This document shows, piece by piece, positions 50,743 to 59,599 of a stretch of DNA of 64,000 nt. Source of the stretch: Bradyrhizobium stylosanthis (lineage in GTDB: Bacteria; Pseudomonadota; Alphaproteobacteria; Rhizobiales; Xanthobacteraceae). The number at the start of each line of letters is the position of its first letter. Positions within the stretch are counted from its first letter, which is position 1. The stretch is from NCBI RefSeq assembly GCF_001641335.1, contig NZ_LVEM01000002.1, positions 1,219,663 to 1,283,662 of the forward strand, given 5' to 3'. The position numbers were made by a program, and so were the translations under genes. The notes beneath the pieces are model-generated. The model was not told where the DNA came from and searched no databases. It saw nothing but the letters and a program-made list of their open reading frames with translations.

Positions 50743-51561
50743 ATGAAGTTTTTCACAGGATGTGTGGCCGCCGCCGCGCTGGTGATGGCCGCAAGCACGG
50801 CTCAAGCGCAAGTTCCCGCGAACGGTATCTCGGGAGGGGCGATGATCGCGGTGTCGGATTTCGACGGACCCTATGGGCCGCCGGACGCTGCGCCACCACC
50901 GCCGCCGCGTTATGGCTACGGTTATGGCTATGAGGAGCGCGGGCCGGCCCCGGCATTGCTGCCGGCGACCGAGGTCTACGCCGTCCTGCGCGACAACGGC
51001 TTCTCACCGCTCGGCATCCCGCGCCTGCGCGGCAACGTCTACACCATCGCGGTGATCGACCGCCGCGGCGATGACGGCCGGCTGGTGATCGATGCCCGCG
51101 ACGGACGAATCCTGCGCTTCATGCCGGCCGCCGATGCCTACGGCATGGCGCCGTCCTATGAAGAGCGCGCGGTCGCGCCCTACGGCCCGCAAACCGCGCT
51201 GCCGCCGCCGACCGTGGTCCGCAGCGGCCCGCCGCGCCCGCCGGCCGCGATCCCGCATGTCGCCAAGCGCGCGGTGCCGCTGCCCAAGGCTGCTCCCCAG
51301 CGCGGCGAGACGCCGGTTGCGGCGGTGAAGCCGGCTGAACCTGCACAGCAGGCCCAGGCGCCAGAGGTCAAGGCGTCCGAGGCGAAGGCGCCGCAGGCTC
51401 AGCCCGCACAGGCGCAACCTCCGCAGCAGCAGGCCGCCGCCGCGCAGGCCAAGCCCGCCGAAGCTGCGCCGCAAGCCGCTGCGCCAACCGTCGGCCAGGC
51501 CAAGCCCGCGGCAACGATCCAGCCGACGCAGGAAATGCCGGCCGCTCAGGGGCTGGATTAG
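50743..51561 (+). CDS. Exported Pro/Ala/Gln-rich protein with PepSY-like segment
   Basis: A 272-aa protein. AGGAG upstream of ATG. Signal peptide ends at AQAQ; then PPPPPRYGYGYGYEERGP, a folded segment ATEVYAVLRDNGFSPLGIPRL to RLVIDARDGRILRFM that looks like a PepSY/peptidase-inhibitor type repeat, and a long low-complexity P/A/Q/K tail. Likely a cell-envelope protein of unknown role. Confidence 0.75.
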   Translation: MKFFTGCVAAAALVMAASTAQAQVPANGISGGAMIAVSDFDGPYGPPDAAPPPPPRYGYGYGYEERGPAPALLPATEVYAVLRDNGFSPLGIPRLRGNVYTIAVIDRRGDDGRLVIDARDGRILRFMPAADAYGMAPSYEERAVAPYGPQTALPPPTVVRSGPPRPPAAIPHVAKRAVPLPKAAPQRGETPVAAVKPAEPAQQAQAPEVKASEAKAPQAQPAQAQPPQQQAAAAQAKPAEAAPQAAAPTVGQAKPAATIQPTQEMPAAQGLD

Positions 51562-51600
51562 TGCGCTGACGGTTTGACGCAAGCTCGCGCCACATTTCCG

Positions 51601-51732
51601 GTGTCGTCCTGGCGAAAGCCAGGACCCTTACCGCGAGGTCTATCGGTGGGAGCGAGGTGTTAGTACCGAACGACAAGCCTTCGCCAAATGCCTTGCTGGG
51701 GTAATGGGTCCTGGCTTTCGCCAGGACGACAC
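51601..51732. repeat. About 130-bp palindromic repeat, GTCGTCCTGGCGAAAGCC family, copy B
   Basis: Same arms as 43786-43918 but in the opposite orientation in its core: CTATCGGTGGGAG and TAGTACCGAAC read as the reverse complement of copy A. It separates two convergent genes. Confidence 0.82.
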
Positions 51733-51743
51733 CAAGACAAAAC

Positions 51744-51773
51744 AAAAGGCGCCTGAGCAGTCAGGCGCCTTTT
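51744..51773. terminator. Bidirectional Rho-independent terminator
   Basis: GGCGCCTGA and TCAGGCGCC form a perfect 9-bp stem with a GCAG loop (51748-51769), flanked by AAAA on the left and TTTT on the right. It serves the exported protein gene (plus strand) and the hydrolase gene (minus strand). Confidence 0.88.
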
Positions 51774-51791
51774 GCATTCACGGCAACCGCC

Positions 51792-52562
51792 TCAGCTCCG
51801 CGGATATCCCGCCGCTTCCAGGATCAGATTCGCCACCTCCTTCGGATGCGACACCAGCGAGAGATGGCCGGCGTCGAGCTCGATCGTGGTGGCGTTCATG
51901 CGCTTGGCAAGGAAGCGTTCGAAGTCGGGATTGATGGTGCCGTCGTTCTTCGACACCGCGTACCAGCTCGGCTTCGAATGCCACGCCGCTTCCGTGGTGC
52001 GGCCGGCGAAGATCGAGGCGGCCGTCGGCCATTGCACCGCGTAGAGCTCCTTGGCCTGCTCCGGCTTCACGCCGTTGGCGAAGTACTTCAGGAATGCGTC
52101 TTCGGAGAGCTTGGTGTAGCCGTCGCGCTCGACGATGCCGGCGCGTGCGGGGCCTGCCGGAAACTGCTTGGACAGCGCGACGAAATCTTCATTCGCGTCA
52201 GGGGCGCGCGCGGCGATGTAGACGAGGCCGGTGACCTTCGGATCGGTGCCGACCTGGCTGATCACGGTGCCGCCCCAGGAATGCGCGACCAGCACGGTCG
52301 GTCCGTCCTGCTCGGCCAGCGCGCGCTTGGTGGCATCGACGGAATCGGCGAGCGACGACAGCGGATTTTGCACGGCGGTGACGTTGAGGCCGGCAGCCTG
52401 GAGGATCGGGATCACCTCCGACCAGCTCGATCCGTCGGCCCAGGCGCCGTGCACCAGCACGACGTTCTTCGCCTTCACCGTCTGCGGTGTCTGCGCGTGC
52501 GCGAGGCTGAGAGGGGCCGCCAGCAGGCTCGCGGCGACGAAAAGGCTGCGCCAAAGGGTCAA
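51792..52562 (-). CDS. Exported alpha/beta hydrolase (EstC-like)
   Basis: A 256-aa protein. I choose TTG 52562 with GGAGA 6 nt upstream because the longer ATG at 52661 has no Shine-Dalgarno and would put 33 residues before the signal peptide (LWRSLFVAASLLAAPLSLAHAQ). Active-site frame: VLVHGAWADGSSWSEVI (oxyanion), VAHSWGGTVISQ (nucleophile Ser), and LDAGHLSLVSHP (His). Probable esterase of small substrates. Confidence 0.85.
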   Translation of the reverse strand: MTLWRSLFVAASLLAAPLSLAHAQTPQTVKAKNVVLVHGAWADGSSWSEVIPILQAAGLNVTAVQNPLSSLADSVDATKRALAEQDGPTVLVAHSWGGTVISQVGTDPKVTGLVYIAARAPDANEDFVALSKQFPAGPARAGIVERDGYTKLSEDAFLKYFANGVKPEQAKELYAVQWPTAASIFAGRTTEAAWHSKPSWYAVSKNDGTINPDFERFLAKRMNATTIELDAGHLSLVSHPKEVANLILEAAGYPRS

Positions 52563-52743
52563 GATCGGTCTCCGTTGTCTTGGGTTCGATGCCCAAAGGA
52601 CGGAGCGCACAGTGCCGCCGTTACGCCGCTCACCAGTCTGTGATGCGGTGCGGTAGGCCATGTTTTGGAGGAAGGCCGCCGAGCAACCGCTTTCGCCAGG
52701 GCGACGTTAAGGAGCAGCCGGGGCGACGAAGAAGAGGCACAAC

Positions 52744-52770
52744 AAAAACGCCCCGGGGCACCGGGGCGTT
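52744..52770 (-). terminator. Rho-independent terminator of hspA
   Basis: On the minus strand AACGCCCCGG, a TGCC loop and CCGGGGCGTT form a 10-bp stem, followed by a U-rich run (TTTTTG) at 52744-52748. It lies 27 bp past the Hsp20 stop. Confidence 0.88.
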
Positions 52771-52796
52771 CTCGCAACCTGGAAGTCGAGTGCTGC

Positions 52797-53264
52797 TTAG
52801 GCGGCTTGCGCGGCCGAGTTCTCGATCACCTGCGCCTTCGCAGCGCCGGCGTTGATCGCGATCTGGCGCGGCTTCTTGGCTTCGGGAATCTCGCGGACGA
52901 GATCGACGTGAAGCAGGCCGTTCTCGAGCGAGGCGTCCTTCACCTGCACGAAGTCGGCAAGCTGGAAGGCGCGCTCGAAAGCACGCGCGGCGATGCCGCG
53001 ATAGAGCACTTCGGATTTGCTGTTCTCGTTGGCGACTTTCTCGCCCTTGATCGTCAGCGTGTTTTCCTTCGCGACGATGGAGAGCTCATCCTTGGCGAAG
53101 CCCGAGACCGCGACGGTGATGCGGTAGGCGTTCTCGCCGGTGCGCTCGATGTTGTAGGGGGGATAGCCGGGGCTGCCGTCGGAGCTTGCCTGGTCGAGCA
53201 GGTTGAAGAGACGGTCGAAGCCGACGGTGGAACGATAAAACGGGGTGAGATCGTAGCTACGCAT
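52797..53264 (-). CDS. hspA: Class A small heat-shock protein (Hsp20)
   Basis: A 155-aa ATP-independent holdase. ATG 53264 follows GGAGG; the longer frame overlaps the thermometer. N-terminus MRSYDLTPFYRSTVGFDRL is the class A hallmark of Bradyrhizobium HspA. Alpha-crystallin domain: YRITVAVSGFAKDELSIV, with the conserved LYRGIAARAFERAFQLADF and GLLHVDLVREIPE (G-x-L near the end). Acts as an oligomeric holdase in heat. Its translation is probably gated by the ROSE element. Confidence 0.93.
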   Translation of the reverse strand: MRSYDLTPFYRSTVGFDRLFNLLDQASSDGSPGYPPYNIERTGENAYRITVAVSGFAKDELSIVAKENTLTIKGEKVANENSKSEVLYRGIAARAFERAFQLADFVQVKDASLENGLLHVDLVREIPEAKKPRQIAINAGAAKAQVIENSAAQAA

Positions 53265-53365
53265 GGTCAAGTCCTCCATTGAGCGACTGTTTTGAGTAAC
53301 CCGCCCGCCAATCGGGCCGGGCTTTAGTCTGTGTGCAGCCTGATGTTCCGGTTCCGAAACACTGG
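53265..53365 (-). promoter_or_regulatory. ROSE-type RNA thermometer upstream of hspA
   Basis: The minus-strand leader contains an 8-bp hairpin GTGTTTCG/CGGAACAT, a stable bulged stem GCCCGGCCCG/GCGGGCGGG, and directly before the start UCGCU paired with the Shine-Dalgarno AGGA in GTCGCTCAATGGAGGAC. The UYGCU-to-AGGA pairing with a mismatched base is the hallmark of ROSE elements known before Bradyrhizobium sHSP genes. Melting at high temperature frees the ribosome site. Confidence 0.82.
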
Positions 53366-53499
53366 TAGCGGCCTGCACGAAGGTGATATGGGTGGAACGA
53401 GACGGCGTTCAAGAGGGCGGCAACAGCGCCTTTTCGGCGCTCCCGCCCCTTGATTTGCAGCACTTGAGTACAGCACTTGGCGCCCAAGCACTCCCGATC

Positions 53500-54447
53500 A
53501 TGACGCTGGTCTCGATTCCCTCCAACCCCGTTCCCGAAGACGTCGTCAGCGGTACGATCAAGACCCCTGATGGTGTCGAGCTGCGCTTTGCGCGCTGGGC
53601 GCCGCCGGCGAACCGCAAGGGCACGGTCTGCGTCTTCACCGGGCGCAGCGAGCAGATCGAGAAATATTTCGAGACCGTGCGCGATCTGCGCGACCGCGGC
53701 TTCGCGGTGGCGATGATCGACTGGCGCGGGCAGGGGCATTCCTCGCGCCGCCTGCGCGATCCGCGCAAGGGCTATGTGCGCGACTTCTCCGATTTCGAGA
53801 TCGACGTCGAAGCCTTCGTGCAGCAGGTGGTGCTGCCGGACTGCCCGCCGCCCTTCTTCGCGCTCGCCCACTCCATGGGCGGTACGGTGATGCTGCGCGT
53901 GGCGCATTCCGGCAAGCGCTGGTTCGACCGCATGGTGCTGTCGGCGCCGATGATCGACCTGCCCGGCCGCTCCACCTCGTTTCCGGCACGCGCGCTGCTG
54001 AAGACGATGCGCCTGATGGGGATGGGCGGCCGCTATGTCCCCGGCGGCAGCGACCGCATCACGGGGCTCGATCCCTTCATCAACAATCCCCTGACCAGCG
54101 ATCCCGTCCGCTATGCGCGCAACGCCGCGATCCTGGAGGAGGATCCGACGCTCGGCCTGGCGTCACCCACGGTCGCCTGGGCCGACACCGCCTTCCGCGC
54201 CATGCACACCTTCAAGGGCATGAACTATCCTTCCGAGATCCGCCAGCCGATCCTGATGCTGGCGGCCTCGAACGACGCCGTGGTCTCGACCGCGGCGATC
54301 GAGGAGTTCGCCTATCATTTGCGCGCCGGCTCGCATCTCGTGATCGCGGGCGCCAAGCACGAGATCCTCCAGGAGCAGGACCGCTACCGCTCCCAGTTCT
54401 GGGCCGCCTTCGACGCCTTCGTGCCGGGTACGCCGCTGTTCAAGTGA
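53500..54447 (+). CDS. Alpha/beta hydrolase, lysophospholipase type
   Basis: A 315-aa cytosolic enzyme. The start was set at MTLVSIPSNP; the frame runs to 53383 without a site. Core motifs: VAMIDWRGQGHSSR (G-x-G region), FALAHSMGGTVMLRVAHSG (nucleophile Ser in HSMGG), LAASNDAVVS (Asp), and VIAGAKHEILQEQDRY (His). PldB/monoacylglycerol lipase type. Divergent from hspA. Confidence 0.88.
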   Translation: MTLVSIPSNPVPEDVVSGTIKTPDGVELRFARWAPPANRKGTVCVFTGRSEQIEKYFETVRDLRDRGFAVAMIDWRGQGHSSRRLRDPRKGYVRDFSDFEIDVEAFVQQVVLPDCPPPFFALAHSMGGTVMLRVAHSGKRWFDRMVLSAPMIDLPGRSTSFPARALLKTMRLMGMGGRYVPGGSDRITGLDPFINNPLTSDPVRYARNAAILEEDPTLGLASPTVAWADTAFRAMHTFKGMNYPSEIRQPILMLAASNDAVVSTAAIEEFAYHLRAGSHLVIAGAKHEILQEQDRYRSQFWAAFDAFVPGTPLFK

Positions 54448-54492
54448 GAAGACTCGGACGCATCCTGCGCCACGGATCGTTCGGCAAACTCC

Positions 54493-54576
54493 GTCATGGC
54501 CGGGCTTGTCCCGGCCATCCACGTCCTTTGCTGCGGCACCAAGAACGTGGATGCCCGGGACAAGCCCGGGCATGAC
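54493..54576. repeat. Palindromic repeat, GTCATGGCCGGG family, copy
   Basis: GTCATGGCCGGGCTTGTCCC and GGGACAAGCCCGGGCATGAC arms around a central segment. It belongs to the same family as 25078-25203 and fills the space between convergent genes. Confidence 0.78.
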
Positions 54577-54585
54577 GATGAGGCG

Positions 54586-57366
54586 CTACAGCGTCTTCAG
54601 ATACTCGATCAAATCGTAGCGCTCGTTGTCATCCCTAAAGATGCGGCCGATCACGCCGTCGCGTTTCGGCTCGCCTTCCTTGCGCTCGAAGGAATGGCCG
54701 AGCACGCTGTTGCCCTGGATCAGCCGGCCGTCGGATCCGGTCATCAAGAACTGCGTCTCGCCGGTCTTGCAGCGCTCGTCGGCGGTGACCGCGAAGCCGA
54801 CCGTCACGGGATCATAGTCGCGGCGGCCCATGCAGAATTTCTGCGGGCGCTCGTTCTGCGGCTTCAGCAGCCAGTACAGCGAAGGCACCGAGCCGTTGTG
54901 CAGGTAGGGCGCGGTGGCCCAGATGCCGTTCAGCGGCCGCGCGCGGTAGCGCGGATCGGGCGCGGGATTGAGGCAGTTCTTGCGCGCCATGTTCCACAAT
55001 TTCGCCCGTTCCGCGTCCGGGACGTCCTGGTCGACCATCCATTTCTGGGCGACGAGATCGACCACGGTCATGAGCCCGAGCGCATAGACCATCTCGGTCG
55101 GCGAGGTGCTCGCGGTCGGGATATCGCACTGCCACCATTTCTGCAGGTCCGACGTATTCACCTTCAGGAAGGCGGGCACGTCGACGATCCGCTTGCTGAG
55201 CACGAGGGACTGTTCGGGATCGGTCTTGATCTCCTTGAGCGGGATCGTGACCGCGTTCAGGACCTTGCTGTCGCCGCTTGTCTCCCAATGCCCTGAGGAC
55301 CAGAAGGCCGGGGTGTCGACGGCGGGCAAATGGCACCCCGAGCACATCTCGGCGTAGATCTTGCGGCCGTTCTCGACCTTCGTCTGGTCGATCCGCCAGG
55401 CGTCACCGAGGATTTGCGACGGCCATTTCGGCGACAGCAGGCCGCCGAACTTCGGACCTTTGGCGGGATCGGGCGCCCTGAACGGATCGGGTCCCCTGAG
55501 CATGTCCTCGATCCAGCCGAGCGTCCTGATATCGACGGAGGAGGTCCACAGCCGCTTCTCAGGATAGGCGTCGGACAGATTGAGCAGGGCGGTCACGCCC
55601 AGGGCCTCGCCGGCGTTCCGGATCAGCGGCTGCTCGATGGAGGCGTCGTACTGGGCGAATTTGAACCACGGCACCGTCCAGATCGCGGGATAGCTGACCG
55701 GCGCGTCCTGGGCATGCAGGTTCTTTTCGAATCCCTTGACCCCGCTCAAGGCGAGATCCTGAGCGAACACCTGATTGCCGATGCGATTGAGGGCGTCGAG
55801 GCGGCCGAAGCCTTCCTCCGTGTCCTGTTGCCACCTGCCGTCCCAGGTCTTCTTGTGCTCGATCGTGTTGTTGTACCTGGTCTGCCAGTCGAGCAGGAAA
55901 TCCATGGTCGCGGAGAGCTTCTGCTTGAGCGCCTTGCGGTCCGCCTTGCTTGCTTCGCGGCCGAGCACGCGATCGGCAAAGCGGTCGAAGCGGAACGGGA
56001 CGTACACCGTGTAGGCGATCGACAGCCCGGTCACGAGCTCGAGCTTCTTCAGATCGGTCATCGCCGGGCCGCCGTCGAAGCGCACGTCGATGCCCTGATA
56101 CTGGATATGGCCGGTATGGCAGGCCGCGCAGGTCAGCCCGATCTTGTCCTCCTCGCGACGGCCGGTCGCGGGATCGACCACGCCGGTCATCCGCGCGAAA
56201 CCGACCGGCAGGCCGTCGACATTCTCGGCCGGCGTCCACCTTGATGACCAGTCGCCCGCCTGCGTCGTCTCATAGACGTTGGCGTAGCCGAACTGGCGCA
56301 GCGTGGCCGTGTCGGTGTTGATCGATTTCGGGCTCGGGATGAAGCCGAAGCGCTCGAGATAGGCGCTGTCCTTCAGCATGCCGGGCTGCGAGACCAGGCG
56401 AAGGCGCGGCTGCTCCAGCGCCATGAACCATTCATAGGGCACCGGGAAGGTCGCGGTGCCCTGGCTGGCATGGTGGAACCAGTGCCGGTCTTTCAGCGAC
56501 CAGTTCTGCTCGAGCCAATAGGCTGCATTGGTCTGCGGAAGCGTGGGCAAGGGCGGCGGCAGGAGCTGCGCGAGGATGCCCTTCTGCGGCAGCATGGCGC
56601 GGACCTGGTTGGGGAATTCGGCGACCGCAACGAGGGCGGCAAGAACGAGCGCCAAAGCGCCCGCCGTGAGGCCGAGCGCCCAGCGAAACCTGAGCGCGCA
56701 GGTCGACAGCAGCGGCTGCGATACGATCCGCTTGCTGATGCGATCGGGGAAGCTGCGCTCGTTGAACAGCGTGCGGACGTCGTCCACGCTGAGATAGCGC
56801 TCCTCGGGCTTGTCCTTGTCCCCCTTGCCCATGATCTTCAGCAGGATCGGCCATTCGAATTTCATCAGCAGCGGGTAGTACCAGCGCGCGCTACTCCCGG
56901 CGCGCTTGAGATTGTCCTGCATGAACGTCTTGATTTCCGCGGCGTTGAGGCCGGTCTCGCTGATGCCCGTATTCGGGTCTTTGTAGCTGCGGCCGAAGCT
57001 CGCCAGCCGGGCAATCTCGTCCTCGTTGACCTTGCCGTCGACGCCGAGGATGCGCGAGCCGGCGCCGAGCTTGTCGAGGGGCCCGCCGCGCAATGCATCG
57101 AGCTGCGCGCCGGACCACCAGCTCTTCAGGATATGACTGAAGCCATTGGCGATCATCGCGACGCCGCGGGTCTGGATGCGGGCCGACGTCTTCTTCAGCC
57201 CCGTCTCGCCGCTCGCATTCGCAATGGTCTGCGACAGCGTGTTGAGCGGGACGGTGCCGCCGTCGACGAAGCCTTCGCCGACGAGGCCGCGCAGGAATGG
57301 GCAGGGATTGTCCGGCGAGACCTGGATCGAGGGGGCGAGGGGCGGCTTCGAAGCGGGATCATGCAT
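54586..57366 (-). CDS. Membrane-anchored di-heme cytochrome c / peroxidase-like protein with a PCP-motif N-terminus
   Basis: A 926-aa protein. The cytosolic N-terminal part (1-225) holds DNPCPFLRGLVGEGFVDGG (PCP at 21-23), and an EF-hand-like DGKVNEDEIA at 110-119. One TM follows (about 228-250), then a large periplasmic domain with two c-type heme sites, CAACH (413-417) and CSGCH (675-679). The PCP pattern resembles that of heme-thiolate peroxygenases. The cytochrome part is the RoxA/di-heme peroxidase type (NGSVPSLYWLLKP). Electron donor and substrate unknown. Confidence 0.83.
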   Translation of the reverse strand: MHDPASKPPLAPSIQVSPDNPCPFLRGLVGEGFVDGGTVPLNTLSQTIANASGETGLKKTSARIQTRGVAMIANGFSHILKSWWSGAQLDALRGGPLDKLGAGSRILGVDGKVNEDEIARLASFGRSYKDPNTGISETGLNAAEIKTFMQDNLKRAGSSARWYYPLLMKFEWPILLKIMGKGDKDKPEERYLSVDDVRTLFNERSFPDRISKRIVSQPLLSTCALRFRWALGLTAGALALVLAALVAVAEFPNQVRAMLPQKGILAQLLPPPLPTLPQTNAAYWLEQNWSLKDRHWFHHASQGTATFPVPYEWFMALEQPRLRLVSQPGMLKDSAYLERFGFIPSPKSINTDTATLRQFGYANVYETTQAGDWSSRWTPAENVDGLPVGFARMTGVVDPATGRREEDKIGLTCAACHTGHIQYQGIDVRFDGGPAMTDLKKLELVTGLSIAYTVYVPFRFDRFADRVLGREASKADRKALKQKLSATMDFLLDWQTRYNNTIEHKKTWDGRWQQDTEEGFGRLDALNRIGNQVFAQDLALSGVKGFEKNLHAQDAPVSYPAIWTVPWFKFAQYDASIEQPLIRNAGEALGVTALLNLSDAYPEKRLWTSSVDIRTLGWIEDMLRGPDPFRAPDPAKGPKFGGLLSPKWPSQILGDAWRIDQTKVENGRKIYAEMCSGCHLPAVDTPAFWSSGHWETSGDSKVLNAVTIPLKEIKTDPEQSLVLSKRIVDVPAFLKVNTSDLQKWWQCDIPTASTSPTEMVYALGLMTVVDLVAQKWMVDQDVPDAERAKLWNMARKNCLNPAPDPRYRARPLNGIWATAPYLHNGSVPSLYWLLKPQNERPQKFCMGRRDYDPVTVGFAVTADERCKTGETQFLMTGSDGRLIQGNSVLGHSFERKEGEPKRDGVIGRIFRDDNERYDLIEYLKTL

Positions 57367-57564
57367 GGCCCAAAATCCTGAAAAACAGCGAATCGCGAAA
57401 TACGGCGGCGCGATCAAGCGCGCAAAGTCCTAACAAACCGACAGCAGGCTATACTACTTCAGCGTGTAGAGAAGTGTGGCCGATTTCACTGTCCTGTCAA
57501 TAAGGGCAGGCGGCAGACCGCCACGGGGATGTGAAGAGCGCGTGAAAGGCCCGCGGGCCGCCGG

Positions 57565-59361
57565 TCAGGATTCGGCGGCGCGTTTGACGTCGCTCTGGAC
57601 CAGGGTCAGCTTGCCGAGCGGCACACCCGCATTCAGCAGTCCTGCGCGGTAATGCGCGACGTCCTCGGCCCGCTTCCAGTGGAAATTGCGCAAGTGACGG
57701 TCGACGTTGAGGGTCGGGTAGTTGCTCATCAGCACCCCGGCGGCCTCGTCGGCTTCCGCGGTCCGGCCCAGTTGCGCCAGGGCCGCGGCGCGGATCGCCA
57801 GCGCCTGCATGTGATTGGGGTTGATGTAGAGCTGCTCGCGCGCCCATGACAGGGTCGCGTCATATTGGCGCAACAGGTAATGGCTGAAGGCGTTCAGCGT
57901 GGCCCACTGGTAGCGCGGGTCGCTGTTGTCGCGCTGCGCCGCCATCGAGAACAGCTCGATCGCCTCGCGATGCTCGCCGATCACGAAATGGCAGATGCCG
58001 AGCACGCCGCGTGCGCCATTGTCGTAAGGGTTGAGCGCGACCGCACGCTTGGCGGCGTCCATCGCGGCCTCGTAATGTCCCTCCATCGCGTGGGCCCAGG
58101 ACAGGATCGAGAACGCGAAGGAGGAGCGCGGGTCGAGCCGGACGCTGGTCTCGGCGAGGTTCATCGCCTCGGCCCACATCTCGCGCGTGCCTTTGACCCA
58201 GCCGAACTGGATGCTCTGGATCTGGATCGTGGCGAGATAGGCATGCGCGATCGACAGTTTGGGATCGACCTTGATGGCCTCCCGGAACAGGTCGACGGCG
58301 GCGGCCAGATCCTCCTTGGTCTGCCGGTAGTAATGCGACAGCCCCTTGAGGAAGCGATCCCAGGCGGTGACGTCGGTCGAGAGCCGCGCCGGCGCCGAGG
58401 CCTCGGCGCGGACGATCTCGGTGGCGATCGCCGCGGACAGGTTGGTGGTGATCTCGTCCTGCATCGCGAAGAGATCGCCGATGTCGCGGTCGTAGCGCCC
58501 GGTCCAGAGCTGCTCGCCGGTCTCCGGCGCGATCAGCTCCGCCGTGACGCGGATCTTGGCGCCGGCGCGCCGCACCGATCCCTGGATCAGATAGGTCGCG
58601 TCGATCTCGCGCGCGATCAGCCGCGTGCTCAGATTCTTGCCCTTGAAGGCGAAGGTCGAGTTGCGGCTCAGCACGCGATAGAAGGATTGCAGCGACAGCG
58701 CGTGGATCAGATCCTCGGTGAGGCCGTCGGAGAAATATTCGTCCTGGGCGTCGCTGAGATTGGCGAAGGGCAGCACGCCGACGATCGCCGTGCGGTACTG
58801 CTGCGACAGCGCCGACGCCTCCCTCAGCTCGGGCGCCAGCGCCGGCGCCCCTTCGGGCGTCCAGGTCCAGACCCCGATCGCATCCTTGATGTTCTTGAAG
58901 CGATGGTTGCCGGCGTCGGTCAGCGGCACGGTGAGATGCTTGCTGGCCTCGCGATAGGCCTTGGCCGAAATCGCGAAGCCGCCGGGGCTCGACACCGATT
59001 CCATGCGGACGGCGATGTTGACATCGTCACCGAACACCTCGTCCTCATCGGCTATGACGTCGCCCATGTGGATGCCGAGCCGGAACTGCATCGCGCGGTC
59101 CGCCGGCAGATGGTGGTTGCGCTCGGCCATCAGCGTCTGCATCGCGACCGCCGCCTCGGTGGCTCCGACGATGGAGGCGAACTCGAGCAGGAAGCCGTCG
59201 CCGGTGTTCTTCACGACGCGGCCGCCGTGATTGAGAATGATGGGGTGGATCGCGGCGCGATGGGCCTTGAAGGCGGCATGGGTGCCGGCTTCGTCGCTGC
59301 CCATCATGCGCGAATAGCCGGCGACATCGGCGCAGACAATGGCGGCCAGACGTCTTTCCAT
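57565..59361 (-). CDS. Class III adenylate cyclase with TPR domain
   Basis: A 598-aa protein. The start was set at ATG 59361 (a TTG 15 nt upstream could extend it). The cyclase domain has metal Asp12 (VCADVAGYSRMM) and Asp55 (NTGDGFLLEF), plus the transition-state NxxxR pair in DDVNIAVRMES. A TolB-like link (VLPFANLSDAQDEYFSDGLTEDL) follows, and then TPR repeats (PKLSIAHAYLATI, YEAAMDAAKRAVALNPYDNG, and more). This architecture is common and expanded in Bradyrhizobium. cAMP is the likely product. No TM; cytosolic. Confidence 0.9.
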   Translation of the reverse strand: MERRLAAIVCADVAGYSRMMGSDEAGTHAAFKAHRAAIHPIILNHGGRVVKNTGDGFLLEFASIVGATEAAVAMQTLMAERNHHLPADRAMQFRLGIHMGDVIADEDEVFGDDVNIAVRMESVSSPGGFAISAKAYREASKHLTVPLTDAGNHRFKNIKDAIGVWTWTPEGAPALAPELREASALSQQYRTAIVGVLPFANLSDAQDEYFSDGLTEDLIHALSLQSFYRVLSRNSTFAFKGKNLSTRLIAREIDATYLIQGSVRRAGAKIRVTAELIAPETGEQLWTGRYDRDIGDLFAMQDEITTNLSAAIATEIVRAEASAPARLSTDVTAWDRFLKGLSHYYRQTKEDLAAAVDLFREAIKVDPKLSIAHAYLATIQIQSIQFGWVKGTREMWAEAMNLAETSVRLDPRSSFAFSILSWAHAMEGHYEAAMDAAKRAVALNPYDNGARGVLGICHFVIGEHREAIELFSMAAQRDNSDPRYQWATLNAFSHYLLRQYDATLSWAREQLYINPNHMQALAIRAAALAQLGRTAEADEAAGVLMSNYPTLNVDRHLRNFHWKRAEDVAHYRAGLLNAGVPLGKLTLVQSDVKRAAES

Positions 59362-59599
59362 CTTCCGGGGCTCCAAGGGGACTTGGTAAGGGATCTGGGA
59401 CCGGCCACGGCGTGGCAGTCACCTCGAATCCCGCATTTCAAGTAACCCTGCCTTTATAAAGCAGATGCGGCCGAGTGAAAGTATGAACCGCATTGCAAAA
59501 TCGAGGTAAATCCTACGCAATCCCGGCGGTGGACGGCGGCAGCCGAACCGACTAAGCGGAATTTGAGACCGCCCGGACGGGCGAGAGGGGGCCGCTTGC

